Below, piece after piece: positions 36,221 through 45,431 of a stretch of DNA of 64,000 nucleotides. The stretch lies in the NCBI GenBank assembly GCA_016756725.1, contig JAESII010000004.1, positions 723,482-787,481 on the forward strand, read 5' to 3'. The DNA is from Synergistaceae bacterium (GTDB lineage Bacteria > Synergistota > Synergistia > Synergistales > Aminithiophilaceae). Each line of letters begins with the position of its first letter. The first letter of the stretch is position 1. Both the position numbers and the translations under genes were made by a program. The notes beneath the pieces are model-generated. The model did no database searches, had not been told where the DNA came from, and saw only the letters and a program-made list of their open reading frames with translations.

Positions 36221-38740
36221 ATGGTCAACCGACACTGTCCCTGTTCCTTTCTCCGATCGGGCCGCTGTCTCGGCGGCGAGCGGAAGGCCGAGGCCTGCCG
36301 CCTCAGAAAACAGGACGAGAACCTGCGCCTCCTCCTTGAGGCTACGCCGGATCTGATCGCCTTCAAGGACGCCGAGGGGCGCTATCTTGACGTGAACGAC
36401 AGCTTCGCCGCTCTCTTCGGCCGCGACAAGGCCCAAATCGTCGGGAAAAGGGACGCCGAACTCGATGACGGCGGTCCGGGGAGCTCCTTCTTCCGGGAAG
36501 AGACCTTTTCCGCCCCGGGCGCCTGGAGGGAGGGCCGTCAGATCCGGGAGACCTGCCAGATCGTCGACGGCCAGGGGCGGCATCGCGTCTTCGACGTCAT
36601 CAAGATCCCCCTCTTCGACGGCGACGGAACCCCGCGCCGTCTTCTCGTCATGGGCCGAGAGGTGACGGAGAGTGCGGCCGTTCTGGGCGATCTCGTCGAA
36701 CAGCGTCGGCGCCTCCGCGAGGTGGAACGCATCGCCGCCATGGGCTACTGGGCCTTCTTCCCCGACGAGGACCGGCTCGACTGGGACGACGGGGCGGCAG
36801 CCATCCTCGGGGGGACGCCCTCCGATCTCGCCCCTTCCGGCGCGGCCATCAGGGCCCGCATTCACCCTGACGATCTCCAGGACTACCTGGAGGTGCTGAC
36901 GAAGCTTCGTGAAGCGGGGCATTTCCGCTGCTCTTTCCGCTTTCTTTGTCCCGACGGGCGTTGGGTCCACCTCTGTTCCCAGGGCGTCACCCTTTTCGAC
37001 GACGACGGCCGGATCGTCCGCGTCGAGGGCTACATCCAGGACGTGACGGCCGACCGGGCCAGGGAAAAGGAGCTCCTTCTGGCCTCGACGATCTTCGACC
37101 ACGCCGTCGAGGGCATCTGCATCACCGACGGCGAGAACCGCATCGTCTCCGTCAACCCCGCCTTTTCGGCCATCACCGGCTACAGCCGCGACGAGGTCCT
37201 CGGCAAAGACCCGAGGATCCTCAAGTCCGATCGCCATCCCAAGTCCTTCTACGAAGAGTTCTGGCGCGTTCTCCTCTCGGAGGGGCGCTGGCAGGGCGAG
37301 ATCTGGAACCGGCGCAAGAGCGGCGAGACCTACCCGGAATGGATCTCCGTCTCCGTCGTCCGCCATGACGACGGGACGCCCCAGAACTTCATCGCCGTCT
37401 TCCGCGATCTCTCGGCCCTTTCCTTCCGCGATTCGGGCATCATGCTTCCCTCCTACAGCGACCCCCTGACCCAGCTCCCCAACAAGAGCCTTTTCGTCGA
37501 CCGGATCAGCCAGGAGCTGGCCGAGGCGAAGGGGAAGGAGCGCCATTTCGGCGTCGTCTGTCTTGACCTGGACCGGTTCAAGAACCTCAACGACAGCTTC
37601 GGCCACTTCCTGGGCGACCAGTTCCTCCAGCAGGTGGCCCAGCGCCTTCTGGAGCGCTCGTCCCCGACGGACACGGTGGCCCGTTTTGGCGGCGACGAGT
37701 TCGGCATCCTCGTCCGCGAGGCCGGGACGGCCTCGGACGTGGCCCAGAGGGCCGACAGCTTCCTGCACGTCTTCCGCAGGCCCTTTGACCTCGACGGGAA
37801 ATCGGTCTTCATCAGCGCCAGTGCCGGCGTCAGCCTCTACCCCGAGGATGGCGGCGACGTGGACACGCTGCTCCGCAAGGCCGACCTGGCCATGTACCGC
37901 GCCAAGGAGCTGGGTGGCAACCAGACCAGCTTCTTCACGGAAGAGCTGGGTGCCAGGACGTCGCGGCGGATGCAACTCGAGACGCACCTCCGCCAGGCCC
38001 TCGTGCGGGGCGAGTTCGAGCTCTTCTACCAGCCCCTGATCCATCTCGTCCGGCGGGACCTCACCTCCCTGGAGGCCCTGATCCGCTGGCACCACCCCAC
38101 CAGGGGCTTCACCCCGCCGGCGGAGTTCATCGATCTCGCCGAGGAGACGGGGCTCATCGTTCCCCTGGGCGACTGGATCATGAAGGCCCTATGCTCCCAG
38201 CTCCGGCGGTGGCGCGACGAGGGGCTGTCGGATTTCCGCATCGCCATCAACCTCTCGCCCCGCCAGTTCAACCGGCCCGGTCTGGTCGATCATCTCTGCC
38301 GGGTCCTCGAAGAGGAGAGACTCGGCCCCGATGACATCGAGCTGGAGATCACCGAGGGGACGGTCATCGCCGATGACGGCAGCGCCATGGAGTCGCTGAG
38401 GGAGCTCCGCCGGCGGGGATTTCGCATCTTCATCGATGATTTCGGCACGGGGTACTCCTCCCTGAGCTACCTGCTCCGCCTGCCCGTGACGGGCATCAAG
38501 ATCGACCAGTCCTTCATCCGGGGCATGGCCAAAGATTCGGCCATGAGGGCCATCGTCAAGGCCATCATCGACATGGGTCTCACCCTGGGGCTGGAGATCG
38601 TCGCCGAAGGCGTCGAAGACGACGAGGAGCTGGCCCTCCTCAGAGAAATGGGCTGTCCCGTCGTCCAGGGCTACTGGCTCACGCCGCCGCTGTCTCCCGA
38701 AAAGGTGAGGCCCTATCTGGACCGGGGGAGGCGTTTCTGA
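36221..38740 (+). CDS. PAS-GGDEF-EAL cyclic-di-GMP protein
   Basis: 839 residues; ATG 36221 is six bases after AGGAGG (an ATG at 36191 lacks a site). Three PAS/PAC sensor domains occupy ~35-405. The GGDEF domain (~415-575) has an intact RFGGDEFGIL, so diguanylate cyclase activity is possible. The EAL domain (~590-830) has LEALIRWHHP, ELEITEG, IDDFGTGYSSLSYL and KIDQSFI, so phosphodiesterase activity also looks intact. No membrane helices. The stop overlaps the start of the next gene. Confidence 0.93.
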   Translation: MVNRHCPCSFLRSGRCLGGERKAEACRLRKQDENLRLLLEATPDLIAFKDAEGRYLDVNDSFAALFGRDKAQIVGKRDAELDDGGPGSSFFREETFSAPGAWREGRQIRETCQIVDGQGRHRVFDVIKIPLFDGDGTPRRLLVMGREVTESAAVLGDLVEQRRRLREVERIAAMGYWAFFPDEDRLDWDDGAAAILGGTPSDLAPSGAAIRARIHPDDLQDYLEVLTKLREAGHFRCSFRFLCPDGRWVHLCSQGVTLFDDDGRIVRVEGYIQDVTADRAREKELLLASTIFDHAVEGICITDGENRIVSVNPAFSAITGYSRDEVLGKDPRILKSDRHPKSFYEEFWRVLLSEGRWQGEIWNRRKSGETYPEWISVSVVRHDDGTPQNFIAVFRDLSALSFRDSGIMLPSYSDPLTQLPNKSLFVDRISQELAEAKGKERHFGVVCLDLDRFKNLNDSFGHFLGDQFLQQVAQRLLERSSPTDTVARFGGDEFGILVREAGTASDVAQRADSFLHVFRRPFDLDGKSVFISASAGVSLYPEDGGDVDTLLRKADLAMYRAKELGGNQTSFFTEELGARTSRRMQLETHLRQALVRGEFELFYQPLIHLVRRDLTSLEALIRWHHPTRGFTPPAEFIDLAEETGLIVPLGDWIMKALCSQLRRWRDEGLSDFRIAINLSPRQFNRPGLVDHLCRVLEEERLGPDDIELEITEGTVIADDGSAMESLRELRRRGFRIFIDDFGTGYSSLSYLLRLPVTGIKIDQSFIRGMAKDSAMRAIVKAIIDMGLTLGLEIVAEGVEDDEELALLREMGCPVVQGYWLTPPLSPEKVRPYLDRGRRF

Positions 38741-40060
38741 TGGATGAAAGGCCCTATTCTCTGATCTCGGGCGGAGGGGCCCTGACCCGGGTCGTGCCCC
38801 TCCTGGAGGCGGCCGAAGAGGGCTTCTTCGACCGGAACGTCGCCGCCGACGAGATCCGGTTCAACGACCGCTACTCCACCATGCGCGGCTACGAGCCCGG
38901 TGCCTTTCCCGCCGCCTGCGGGGCCTGGCGGGGCCTTCTCCACACCGACAACTGGCTTCAGGTCTCCTCCGTCGTGGCGGAACTTTTCGACGGTCAGCGG
39001 GAGAGCTACGACATCGAGTTCCTCATCCGCAACAGCCGGGGCCGCTATCAGGTCCTGCGGGCCCGAGGCCGCGTTCTCTCCCGCGACAAAAAGGGCCGGC
39101 CGGAGCGGATCATCGGCATCGACAGCGACGTGATGGAGCGCCACGAGGTCGAGGAGCGCTTCTTCCGTCTCTTCCGGCGGTCGTCGGCACCTCTGGCCGT
39201 CCTTGCGGCCTCGACGAAGCGGTTCCTCCTCGTCAACGAGAGCTTTTCCGCCTATTTCGGCCGCAGGGAGGCCGACTTCGCCGGCCGGCCCTCGGATGAA
39301 CTCGGCCTCTGGGCCGATCGGAGCGAGAGGGAGCGTCTTTTCTCTCTCCTTTTGAGCGGCGAGGAGGTCGACGGCGAAGAGATCCTCTTCCGCGGCGCTG
39401 CCGGCGGCTCCCGTTACGGACAGGTCTACGCCGAAGGGGGCGGATGGAAGGGAAAAGCCGTTTTTTTCATCGTCATCAACGACGTGACGGAGATCAACCG
39501 CTCCGAGGAGCGCCTCGAGATGGCTCTCGAAGCGGGCGGCGACGGTCTTTGGGGCTGGGAGATCGATTCGGGAAAGGTCTTTTACAGCGCCACCTGGAAG
39601 GCCATGTTCGGTTTCGGTTCTGACGAGGCCGAGCCCTCTTACGCCTACTGGTCCGAGCGCATTCACCTTCTATCTGGACCGCTTCAAGGCCGTCAACGAC
39701 ACCTAGGGCCATCTCGTCGGCGACGCCGTCCTCATCGGAACGGCCCCGGTTGTCGGGGGGCGCCTTCGGGAAGGGGACACCCTCTGTCGCTGGGGAGGGG
39801 AGGAGTTTCTTGTCCTTGCCCTGGCCGGTGCCAAGGGAGCGCTGGCTTCGGCCGAGTCTCTCCGTGATCTGCTGGAGAGGACGGAGCACGACGAAGCGGG
39901 AGTCGTCACGGCCAGCTTCGGCGTGGCTTCCTGCGAGGAGGGCCTTGATGCCGACGCTTGGGTCCGCCGGGCCGACGAGGCCCTCTATGGCGCCAAACGG
40001 TCCGGGAGGAGCTGCGTCGTCCTCTGGATGCCTGAGGCCGAGGGCATCTTCGACGAAGGA
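38740..40060 (+). pseudogene. Broken PAS-GGDEF protein (deletion, frameshift and amber codon)
   Basis: Translation starts at the ATG overlapping the previous stop and runs through about two and a half PAS domains to WSERIH near 39660, where a third PAS domain is cut. The protein-like reading then jumps frame into a GGDEF domain (FYLDRFKAVNDT, a TAG at 39704-39706 in place of the usual Tyr/Phe, then GHLVGDAVL). It continues through RWGGEEFLVL, which is an intact active-site motif, to ALYGAKRSGRSCVV. An internal deletion removed the end of the third PAS domain and the GGDEF start. At least a frameshift and a nonsense codon inactivate it; a terminator follows at 40061. Confidence 0.85.
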
Positions 40061-40086
40061 CCGGGCTTTGGGGGGCCCGGCTTTTT
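40061..40086 (+). terminator. Terminator after the broken GGDEF gene
   Basis: A 6-bp GC stem (CCGGGC with GCCCGG) over an 8-nt loop is followed by C and five T residues. It should end transcription from the two cyclic-di-GMP genes. Confidence 0.7.
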
Positions 40087-40240
40087 GAAGCGGATGATTT
40101 ATCACCTGGTCTTAAAAGGAGATGCTGCAGTCGGCCATCTCTTGTCTTATAATCGACGGACCGGAAGGGTGTCTGGAGTGCCTTCGAGAGAGGAGTTCCC
40201 TTCCGGCATCTCTCAGGGAACGGTTTAAGGAGGAGTCTCC

Positions 40241-41272
40241 ATGAGTGAAATGAGAGCGGGCCTGGCCCGCATCGCCTGTCATCTGCCGCCGAAGCGGATC
40301 ACCAACGCCGATCTCGTCCGGGAGTTCGGGAGCTGGACGGCCGAAAAGATCCAGGCCAAGACGGGCATCGAAGCCCGTCACGTTGCCGAAGACGAGCCCG
40401 TCTCAAAGCTGGCCTGCCTTGCTGCGGAAAAGCTCTTCTCCCAGGGCGTCGACAGAAGCGAAATCGACATGCTTCTCCTCTGTACGGAGACGCCCGATTA
40501 CATCATGCCCTCCACGGCCTGCATCATCCACGAGAAGCTCGGTCTTTCCAAAGGATGTGGCGCCTTCGACTACAATCTGGGCTGTTCGGGCTACGTCTAC
40601 GGCCTCCACATGGCTTCGGCCATGGTCCGGTCCGGCCTGGCCAAGAAGGTCCTCCTTCTCACGGGCGACGTCATGACCCGCTACATTCACGGCGGCGACA
40701 AGAGCACGCGCACCATCTTCGGCGACGGCTTCACGGCGAGCCTCATCGACGGCGGCGGAGCTGGCCGGATCGGCCAGTTCGTCCTCGGCACCGACGGCAG
40801 CGGCGTCGAGAACCTCATCATCCCAGCCGGAGGGACGGTCCTGCCCTGCTCGGAGGAGACGAGACAGATGAGGACCAACCGCTACGGCAACAGCCGAACC
40901 AGGGAAAACCTCTACATGAACGGCCCCGAGGTGCTCAAGTTCGCCCTCCGCGAGGTGCCTCAGGCCGTCGGTGCCTGTCTGGAGAAAAACGGTCTGACCC
41001 TGGACGACGTCGATTTCTTCGTCTTCCACCAGGCCACGACGATGATGCTTGAGAGGCTCCGCGAGGCCATCGGCATCGCCGAGGAGAAATTCGTCATCGA
41101 TCTGGCCGACAAGGGGAACACGATCAGCTCCACGATCCCCTTCGCCCTGAAGGCCCTGGAGGAGGACGGGCGCCTGACGCCGGGCAAGGTGGTCCTGCTC
41201 TGCGGGTTCGGCGTCGGCTATTCCTGGGGTGCCACCGTTCTCCGCTACGGGCCTCACCAGGCCCGGCGGTAG
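40241..41272 (+). CDS. 3-oxoacyl-ACP synthase III-like enzyme
   Basis: 343 residues, with AAGGAGGAG before the ATG. KAS III fold with the catalytic triad Cys (DYNLGCSGYVYGL), His (VFHQATTMM) and Asn (DKGNTISSTIP). It condenses an acyl-CoA with malonyl-ACP or a related acceptor. It stands alone, without fab genes, so it may be a secondary FabH for a special starter unit or a secondary metabolite rather than the housekeeping copy. Its 3' end overlaps the convergent alcohol dehydrogenase gene by 19 bases. Confidence 0.9.
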   Translation: MSEMRAGLARIACHLPPKRITNADLVREFGSWTAEKIQAKTGIEARHVAEDEPVSKLACLAAEKLFSQGVDRSEIDMLLLCTETPDYIMPSTACIIHEKLGLSKGCGAFDYNLGCSGYVYGLHMASAMVRSGLAKKVLLLTGDVMTRYIHGGDKSTRTIFGDGFTASLIDGGGAGRIGQFVLGTDGSGVENLIIPAGGTVLPCSEETRQMRTNRYGNSRTRENLYMNGPEVLKFALREVPQAVGACLEKNGLTLDDVDFFVFHQATTMMLERLREAIGIAEEKFVIDLADKGNTISSTIPFALKALEEDGRLTPGKVVLLCGFGVGYSWGATVLRYGPHQARR

Positions 41273-42405
41273 ATCGCGAGGGCGTCCGACTCCGTCACGG
41301 GTCGGGGGTTGTTGGCCAGAAGACGGGCCTCCTTGAGGCAGGCCTTGGCCATTTTGGGCAGGTCCTCTTCGGCGATGGCGAGTTCCCGGAGGCGGATGTC
41401 GCAGCCTAGGGCCTCGACGAGGCGCTGGAGGCGGTCGAAGATCTCTTCGGCCCGCTCGGCGTCGTCGGCCCCGTCCACGCCGAGGGCCCTGGCGAGGCCT
41501 TCCGTCTTCTTCCCGCACCAGGGAAGGGTGAACTGGAGGACTGATTTCATGAGGACCGTGTTGGCCAGGCCGTGAGGGACGTGAAAGGTTCCCCCCGGCG
41601 GGTAGGCCAGGGCGTGGATGGCCGCCGTCCCGGCCATGGAGAAAGCCAGCCCCGCCAGGAGGCTCCCCAGGCTCAGGTGGGTCCGGGCCTCGATGTCGCT
41701 GCCGTTCTTGACGGCCTTCTCGAGCCAGGGGAGAATCTCGGCCACGGCAGAGAGGGAGAAGAGTTCGCTCATCGCGTTGGACCGTCGCGACAGGTAGGAT
41801 TCGAGGCCGTGGATGAGGGCGTCCATCCCCGTGTAGGCCGTCGTCGTCGGCGGAAGTCCCACGGTGAGGAGGGGGTCGACGAGGGCGGCATCAGGTGTCA
41901 GGAAAGGGCTCGACAGGCCCAGTTTGACGCCTTCGTCGGGGAAGGAGAAGACGGCCACGGGCGAGACTTCCGACCCGCTTCCGGCCGTGGTGGGGATCAT
42001 GATCATCGGCAGCCCCTTGGCTGGCACGAGGCCCTGGCCGACGAACTCCCTCAGGGGCTGTTCCGTGGCGGCACAGACCGAAAGCCCCTTGGTGAAATCC
42101 ATCGTGCTGCCCCCTCCGAGGCCGATGAGGAGGTCGAAGCCCTTGTCGTGGATATTCCTCCCCGCCTCTTCCACGAGGGCGGCCGGAGGCTCCGGCTCGG
42201 CGCCAGTGAAAAGCTCGCCCGGGATCCCGGCCTTCTCGAGGGCAGCCAGAAACTCGGCTGCCATGGCGCTTTTGCCCAGCCTTGGTCCCGTCACCACCAG
42301 GGGCCGGGAGGCCCCGAGACGGCGGATCTCCTCCGGTGCCTCTTGGGCTTTGCCGCAGCCGAAGGCGATTCTCGTCGGACAGAGCATGTCAAAGCTGTAG
42401 GTCAT
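41254..42405 (-). CDS. Iron-containing alcohol dehydrogenase
   Basis: 383 residues of the group III alcohol dehydrogenase family: GGGSTMDFTKG (NAD), TTAGSGSEVSPVAVF, and metal-binding residues in MDALIHGLESY and IHALAYPPGGTFHVPHG. It oxidises an alcohol or reduces an aldehyde; substrate unknown. It differs clearly from the copy at 15240. Monocistronic on the minus strand and tail-to-tail with the KAS III-like gene. Confidence 0.92.
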   Translation of the reverse strand: MTYSFDMLCPTRIAFGCGKAQEAPEEIRRLGASRPLVVTGPRLGKSAMAAEFLAALEKAGIPGELFTGAEPEPPAALVEEAGRNIHDKGFDLLIGLGGGSTMDFTKGLSVCAATEQPLREFVGQGLVPAKGLPMIMIPTTAGSGSEVSPVAVFSFPDEGVKLGLSSPFLTPDAALVDPLLTVGLPPTTTAYTGMDALIHGLESYLSRRSNAMSELFSLSAVAEILPWLEKAVKNGSDIEARTHLSLGSLLAGLAFSMAGTAAIHALAYPPGGTFHVPHGLANTVLMKSVLQFTLPWCGKKTEGLARALGVDGADDAERAEEIFDRLQRLVEALGCDIRLRELAIAEEDLPKMAKACLKEARLLANNPRPVTESDALAIYRRAW

Positions 42406-42516
42406 CGGGTCATTGCCCCTTTCTCGGCCCAGGGGCCGTCAGTGCCATCATAGTCTCCCGCTGCGGGAGCTTCAACGGAGCCGGCCAAGGCGCCCGGCGA
42501 AAGGAGACCCTTTTTT

Positions 42517-43437
42517 GTGCGACGTTCCCTGATTGCCGCCGTTCTTCTGCTTGTCCTCCTGCTTTCCCGCCCCGTCGGGGCTGCTCCGGGGAGTGCCCGC
42601 TTCGTCGCCCCCGACCGGGTGGTCCAGGGCGAGCCCTTCCTCGTCGAACTCCTCCTTCCCTTCGAGCCCGACCGGGCCGAACTGCGTTGGCTAGGGCGGT
42701 CCCAACCCCTCAGGGCCGAGCCTCTTGCCGACGGGCTCTGGCGTCTTCGGGCCCTGGCCGGCACGACGGCCTCTCATCCCGCCGGCAAGGAGATCGTCGC
42801 CTTCCGCGTCGAAGCCGATGGACGGACCTGGTCCTTCCCCTGGCAGATCGAGATTGGGGCCAAGGCGTTCCCTGAAAGCAGGCTGACGGTGCCGGAAAAG
42901 ATGGTCGTTCCTCCCGATGAGGTCCGGTCGCGCATCGAGGCCGAGGGCCGCCGCGTCGCCCAGGCTCTGGCCCGGTCTCAGGAAGAGATCCTCTGGGCCC
43001 TGCCCCTCCACCGTCCCGTCAAGGGAATCGTGACCTGTCCCTACGGCTGGCGACGGGTCTACAACGGCAAGCCCCGGAGCCCCCACAGCGGCGTCGATCT
43101 CCGGGCCGCGGTGGGCACGCCTGTCGGCGCCGTGGCTGCCGGCGTCGTCGTCCTCGCCGAGGAGCATTACTTCGCGGGCAACGTCGTCTACGTCGATCAC
43201 GGCGGCGGTGTCCTCTCCGCCTACGGCCACCTCTCGCGGATCGATGTCGGGCCCGGCCAGCCCGTCAAGGCCGGCCAGACCGTGGGCCTCGCCGGGGCCA
43301 CGGGACGGGTCACGGGCCCCCATCTGCATTTGGGCCTCTTTCTGCAGGGCCGCCATGCCGATGCCGTGCCCCTCTTCGAGGCGGACGAAAAGGCCCTTCT
43401 CGAGGGACGAGAAGGGCTTGAGGTGAGTCTCCGCTAG
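42517..43437 (+). CDS. Exported M23-family metallopeptidase
   Basis: 306 residues with a GTG start and an N-terminal signal peptide (RRSLIAAVLLLVLLLSRPVGA). The C-terminal LytM domain has the zinc ligands in PHSGVDLRA and the catalytic GPHLHLG, plus AYGHLSRIDV. The N-terminal ~110 residues form an Ig-like or linker region. It probably cleaves peptidoglycan cross-bridges in the periplasm during growth or division, or activates other hydrolases. Confidence 0.93.
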   Translation: MRRSLIAAVLLLVLLLSRPVGAAPGSARFVAPDRVVQGEPFLVELLLPFEPDRAELRWLGRSQPLRAEPLADGLWRLRALAGTTASHPAGKEIVAFRVEADGRTWSFPWQIEIGAKAFPESRLTVPEKMVVPPDEVRSRIEAEGRRVAQALARSQEEILWALPLHRPVKGIVTCPYGWRRVYNGKPRSPHSGVDLRAAVGTPVGAVAAGVVVLAEEHYFAGNVVYVDHGGGVLSAYGHLSRIDVGPGQPVKAGQTVGLAGATGRVTGPHLHLGLFLQGRHADAVPLFEADEKALLEGREGLEVSLR

Positions 43438-43457
43438 GTTTTCTTGCGTTCTGCCCG

Positions 43458-43892
43458 TCAGTGGCGGACGAGCCAGGCGCCGAAGAAGACGAGGGCCACC
43501 CCGACGAGACGGGGCAGGGTCACGGCATGGGCGCCGAAGCCGCAGAAGTCGGTGGCGTCCAGGAAGAGGCCCGTCGCGAGCTGGGCGGCGATGATCATCG
43601 AAAAGCCCACCGTCGTCCCCAGGCGGGGGACGGCCACGATGAGAGCCAGGACGTAGACGGCGCCCAGGGGACCGCCGAGCCACTCCCACCAGCTCGTCTT
43701 TCCCAGATGGGTCAGGCTTCCCTGGCCGCGCGTCAAAGCCAGGGGAAGAAGGACGGCCGCGCCGACGGCGAAGGAGAGGAAGGCGCTCTCGAGGACGCCG
43801 ACCTTCTGGGCCAGGCTTCCGTTGACAGAAGGCTGCAGGGCCGTCGCGGCTCCGCCGAGCAGGAGAAGCAGAAGAAGTGCGCTGTGGGACAT
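43458..43892 (-). CDS. YdcZ (DUF606) small transporter
   Basis: 144 residues, about five membrane helices; the full DUF606 length. ATALQPSVNGSLAQKVG, the WWEWLGGPLGAVYVL motif and GFSMIIAAQLATGLFLD are typical. The family belongs to the drug/metabolite transporter superfamily and often works as a pair or dimer; no partner gene is adjacent. The ATG at 43892 has only a weak AAGGCGG site. It is convergent with the M23 gene. Confidence 0.85.
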   Translation of the reverse strand: MSHSALLLLLLLGGAATALQPSVNGSLAQKVGVLESAFLSFAVGAAVLLPLALTRGQGSLTHLGKTSWWEWLGGPLGAVYVLALIVAVPRLGTTVGFSMIIAAQLATGLFLDATDFCGFGAHAVTLPRLVGVALVFFGAWLVRH

Positions 43893-43960
43893 GGGGCGAA
43901 CCGCCTTTCCGGGTCGAGGCCCAAAGATCTCTGCGTCAGGACAAAGCATCAATGGCGTCA

Positions 43961-43997
43961 CGCGATCAGGAGGCCCCGCCGGGGTCTCCTGATCGCG
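43961..43997 (-). terminator. Hairpin after the etf-oxidase operon
   Basis: A 12-bp arm CGCGATCAGGAG pairs with its exact complement, extended by a G:U and four G:C pairs, over a 3-nt loop. It lies 9 bp after the FAD-oxidase stop on the minus strand. No T-run follows on either side, so it may stabilise the 3' end or be Rho-assisted. Confidence 0.65.
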
Positions 43998-44006
43998 TCT
44001 GGCGAC

Positions 44007-45431
44007 TCACTTCCAGGGGACGATCTTGTCGGGGTTGAGGATGTTGTTGGGGTCGAAGGCCAGCTTGACGCGGCGGATCAGATCGATCTGGGCCTCGTCG
44101 AGGAAAAGCCCGACCTGATCTCTCCGCTTGAGGCCCACGCCGTGCTCGCCCGTCAGGGTCCCTCCCAGTCCCTTGACGACGTCGTAGATATCGGCCTGGA
44201 TGGCCTTCAGCACGGCCTCCCGGTCGGGGCGGTCCCTGTCGGGGGCGATGGTGAGGTGCATGTTGCCGTCGCCGATGTGGCCGAAGGCGACGTAGTCGCT
44301 CCCGTGCCTGGCGGTGATGGCCTGAACCTGTTCCATCAGTTCCGGCACGGCCGAGGTGGGGACGACGACGTCTTCGTTGACGTTCTTGCCGGGGTGGAAG
44401 GCCCAGACCGACTCGGTGATGCTCTTGCGGGCCTTCCAGAGCCGGTCGCGGCTGTTGCGGTTGTCGGCGACGAAGACCTCGAGGGCGCCGTGGGCGAGGC
44501 AGAGGTCGCCGATCCGCTCGTACTCGTCGGCCATGTTTTCCCGATCGTTGCCCTCAAGCTGGATGATCAGGTGCGCTCCCGCGTCGCTGTAGGGCAGCTT
44601 CCGGTTGAGATAGCGCTCCGTCAGGCTGATGGAGCGGTGGTCCATGAACTCCACCGAGGCCGGCAGGATCTTGCCTTCCGTGACGATGCGGGGCACGAAG
44701 CGCACCGCCGAGGCCACGTCGGGGAAGGGAACGAGGAGGTCGACGACCTCGCCCGGCAGAGGCAGGAGCTTGAGGATGATCTTCGTGATCAGCGCCAGCG
44801 TTCCCTCCGATCCGACGAGGAGATGGACGAAATCGTAGCCCGTCACGTCCTTGCGCCGCTTGCCGCCGAACCAGGTCACCCTTCCGTCGGCCAGGACAGC
44901 CTCGAGGGCGAGGACGTGGCTTCCCGTGGGGCCGTACTTGACGACCTTGTTGCCGCCGGCGTTTTCGGCCACGTTGCCGCCGATGAAGGAGGCGTCTCCG
45001 CTGCAGGGATCTCCGGCGTAGAGGAGGCCCGCGTCGGCGGCGGCCTTGTTGATCTCGGCCGTCACGACGCCGGGCTCGACGGTGACGGTCAGGTTGTCCC
45101 TGTCGAGCTCGATGATGCGGTTCATCTTCTCGAAGGAGACGACGATGCCCCGGCGGGCCGGGACGGCGCCGCCAGAGAGGCCTGTCCCGGCCCCCCGGGC
45201 GGTGAGGGGGATTTTGTTCTCGTTTGCGTAGCGGGCCAGGGTGGCCACGTCTTCGGTCTTTTCGGGAAAGACGACGACGTCGGCACGGCAGCTTTCCTTC
45301 CAGGGCGGTCCCTGGACCTCGTCGAGGGAGTAGGCGATGAGCTTGTCGGGGTCGCAGGAGACGTTCCTCTCGCCCAGAATCGCCGCCAGATCGGCGACGA
45401 CGTCGGCCGTTACGGAGCGGTACTCAGTCAT
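44007..45431 (-). CDS. FAD-binding 2-hydroxyacid oxidase/dehydrogenase (GlcD/lactate dehydrogenase type)
   Basis: 474 residues from ATG 45431 (site AAGGAGG). FAD_binding_4 domain with PLTARGAGTGLSGGAVPARR and GGNVAENAGG; C-terminal oxidase domain with FGHIGDGNMHLTIAP and GEHGVGLKRR. It should oxidise D-lactate, glycolate or another 2-hydroxyacid. It is co-encoded with etfB and etfA, the arrangement of the Etf-linked lactate dehydrogenase of Acetobacterium woodii, where lactate oxidation is driven by electron confurcation with NAD and ferredoxin. Overlaps etfA by eight bases. Confidence 0.9.
   Translation of the reverse strand: MTEYRSVTADVVADLAAILGERNVSCDPDKLIAYSLDEVQGPPWKESCRADVVVFPEKTEDVATLARYANENKIPLTARGAGTGLSGGAVPARRGIVVSFEKMNRIIELDRDNLTVTVEPGVVTAEINKAAADAGLLYAGDPCSGDASFIGGNVAENAGGNKVVKYGPTGSHVLALEAVLADGRVTWFGGKRRKDVTGYDFVHLLVGSEGTLALITKIILKLLPLPGEVVDLLVPFPDVASAVRFVPRIVTEGKILPASVEFMDHRSISLTERYLNRKLPYSDAGAHLIIQLEGNDRENMADEYERIGDLCLAHGALEVFVADNRNSRDRLWKARKSITESVWAFHPGKNVNEDVVVPTSAVPELMEQVQAITARHGSDYVAFGHIGDGNMHLTIAPDRDRPDREAVLKAIQADIYDVVKGLGGTLTGEHGVGLKRRDQVGLFLDEAQIDLIRRVKLAFDPNNILNPDKIVPWK

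Noticed and set aside
41254-41272. Frameshift at the convergent ends of the KAS III-like and alcohol dehydrogenase genes
   Set aside because: Both proteins end at normal family length; the 19-base tail-to-tail overlap is simply a compact arrangement.
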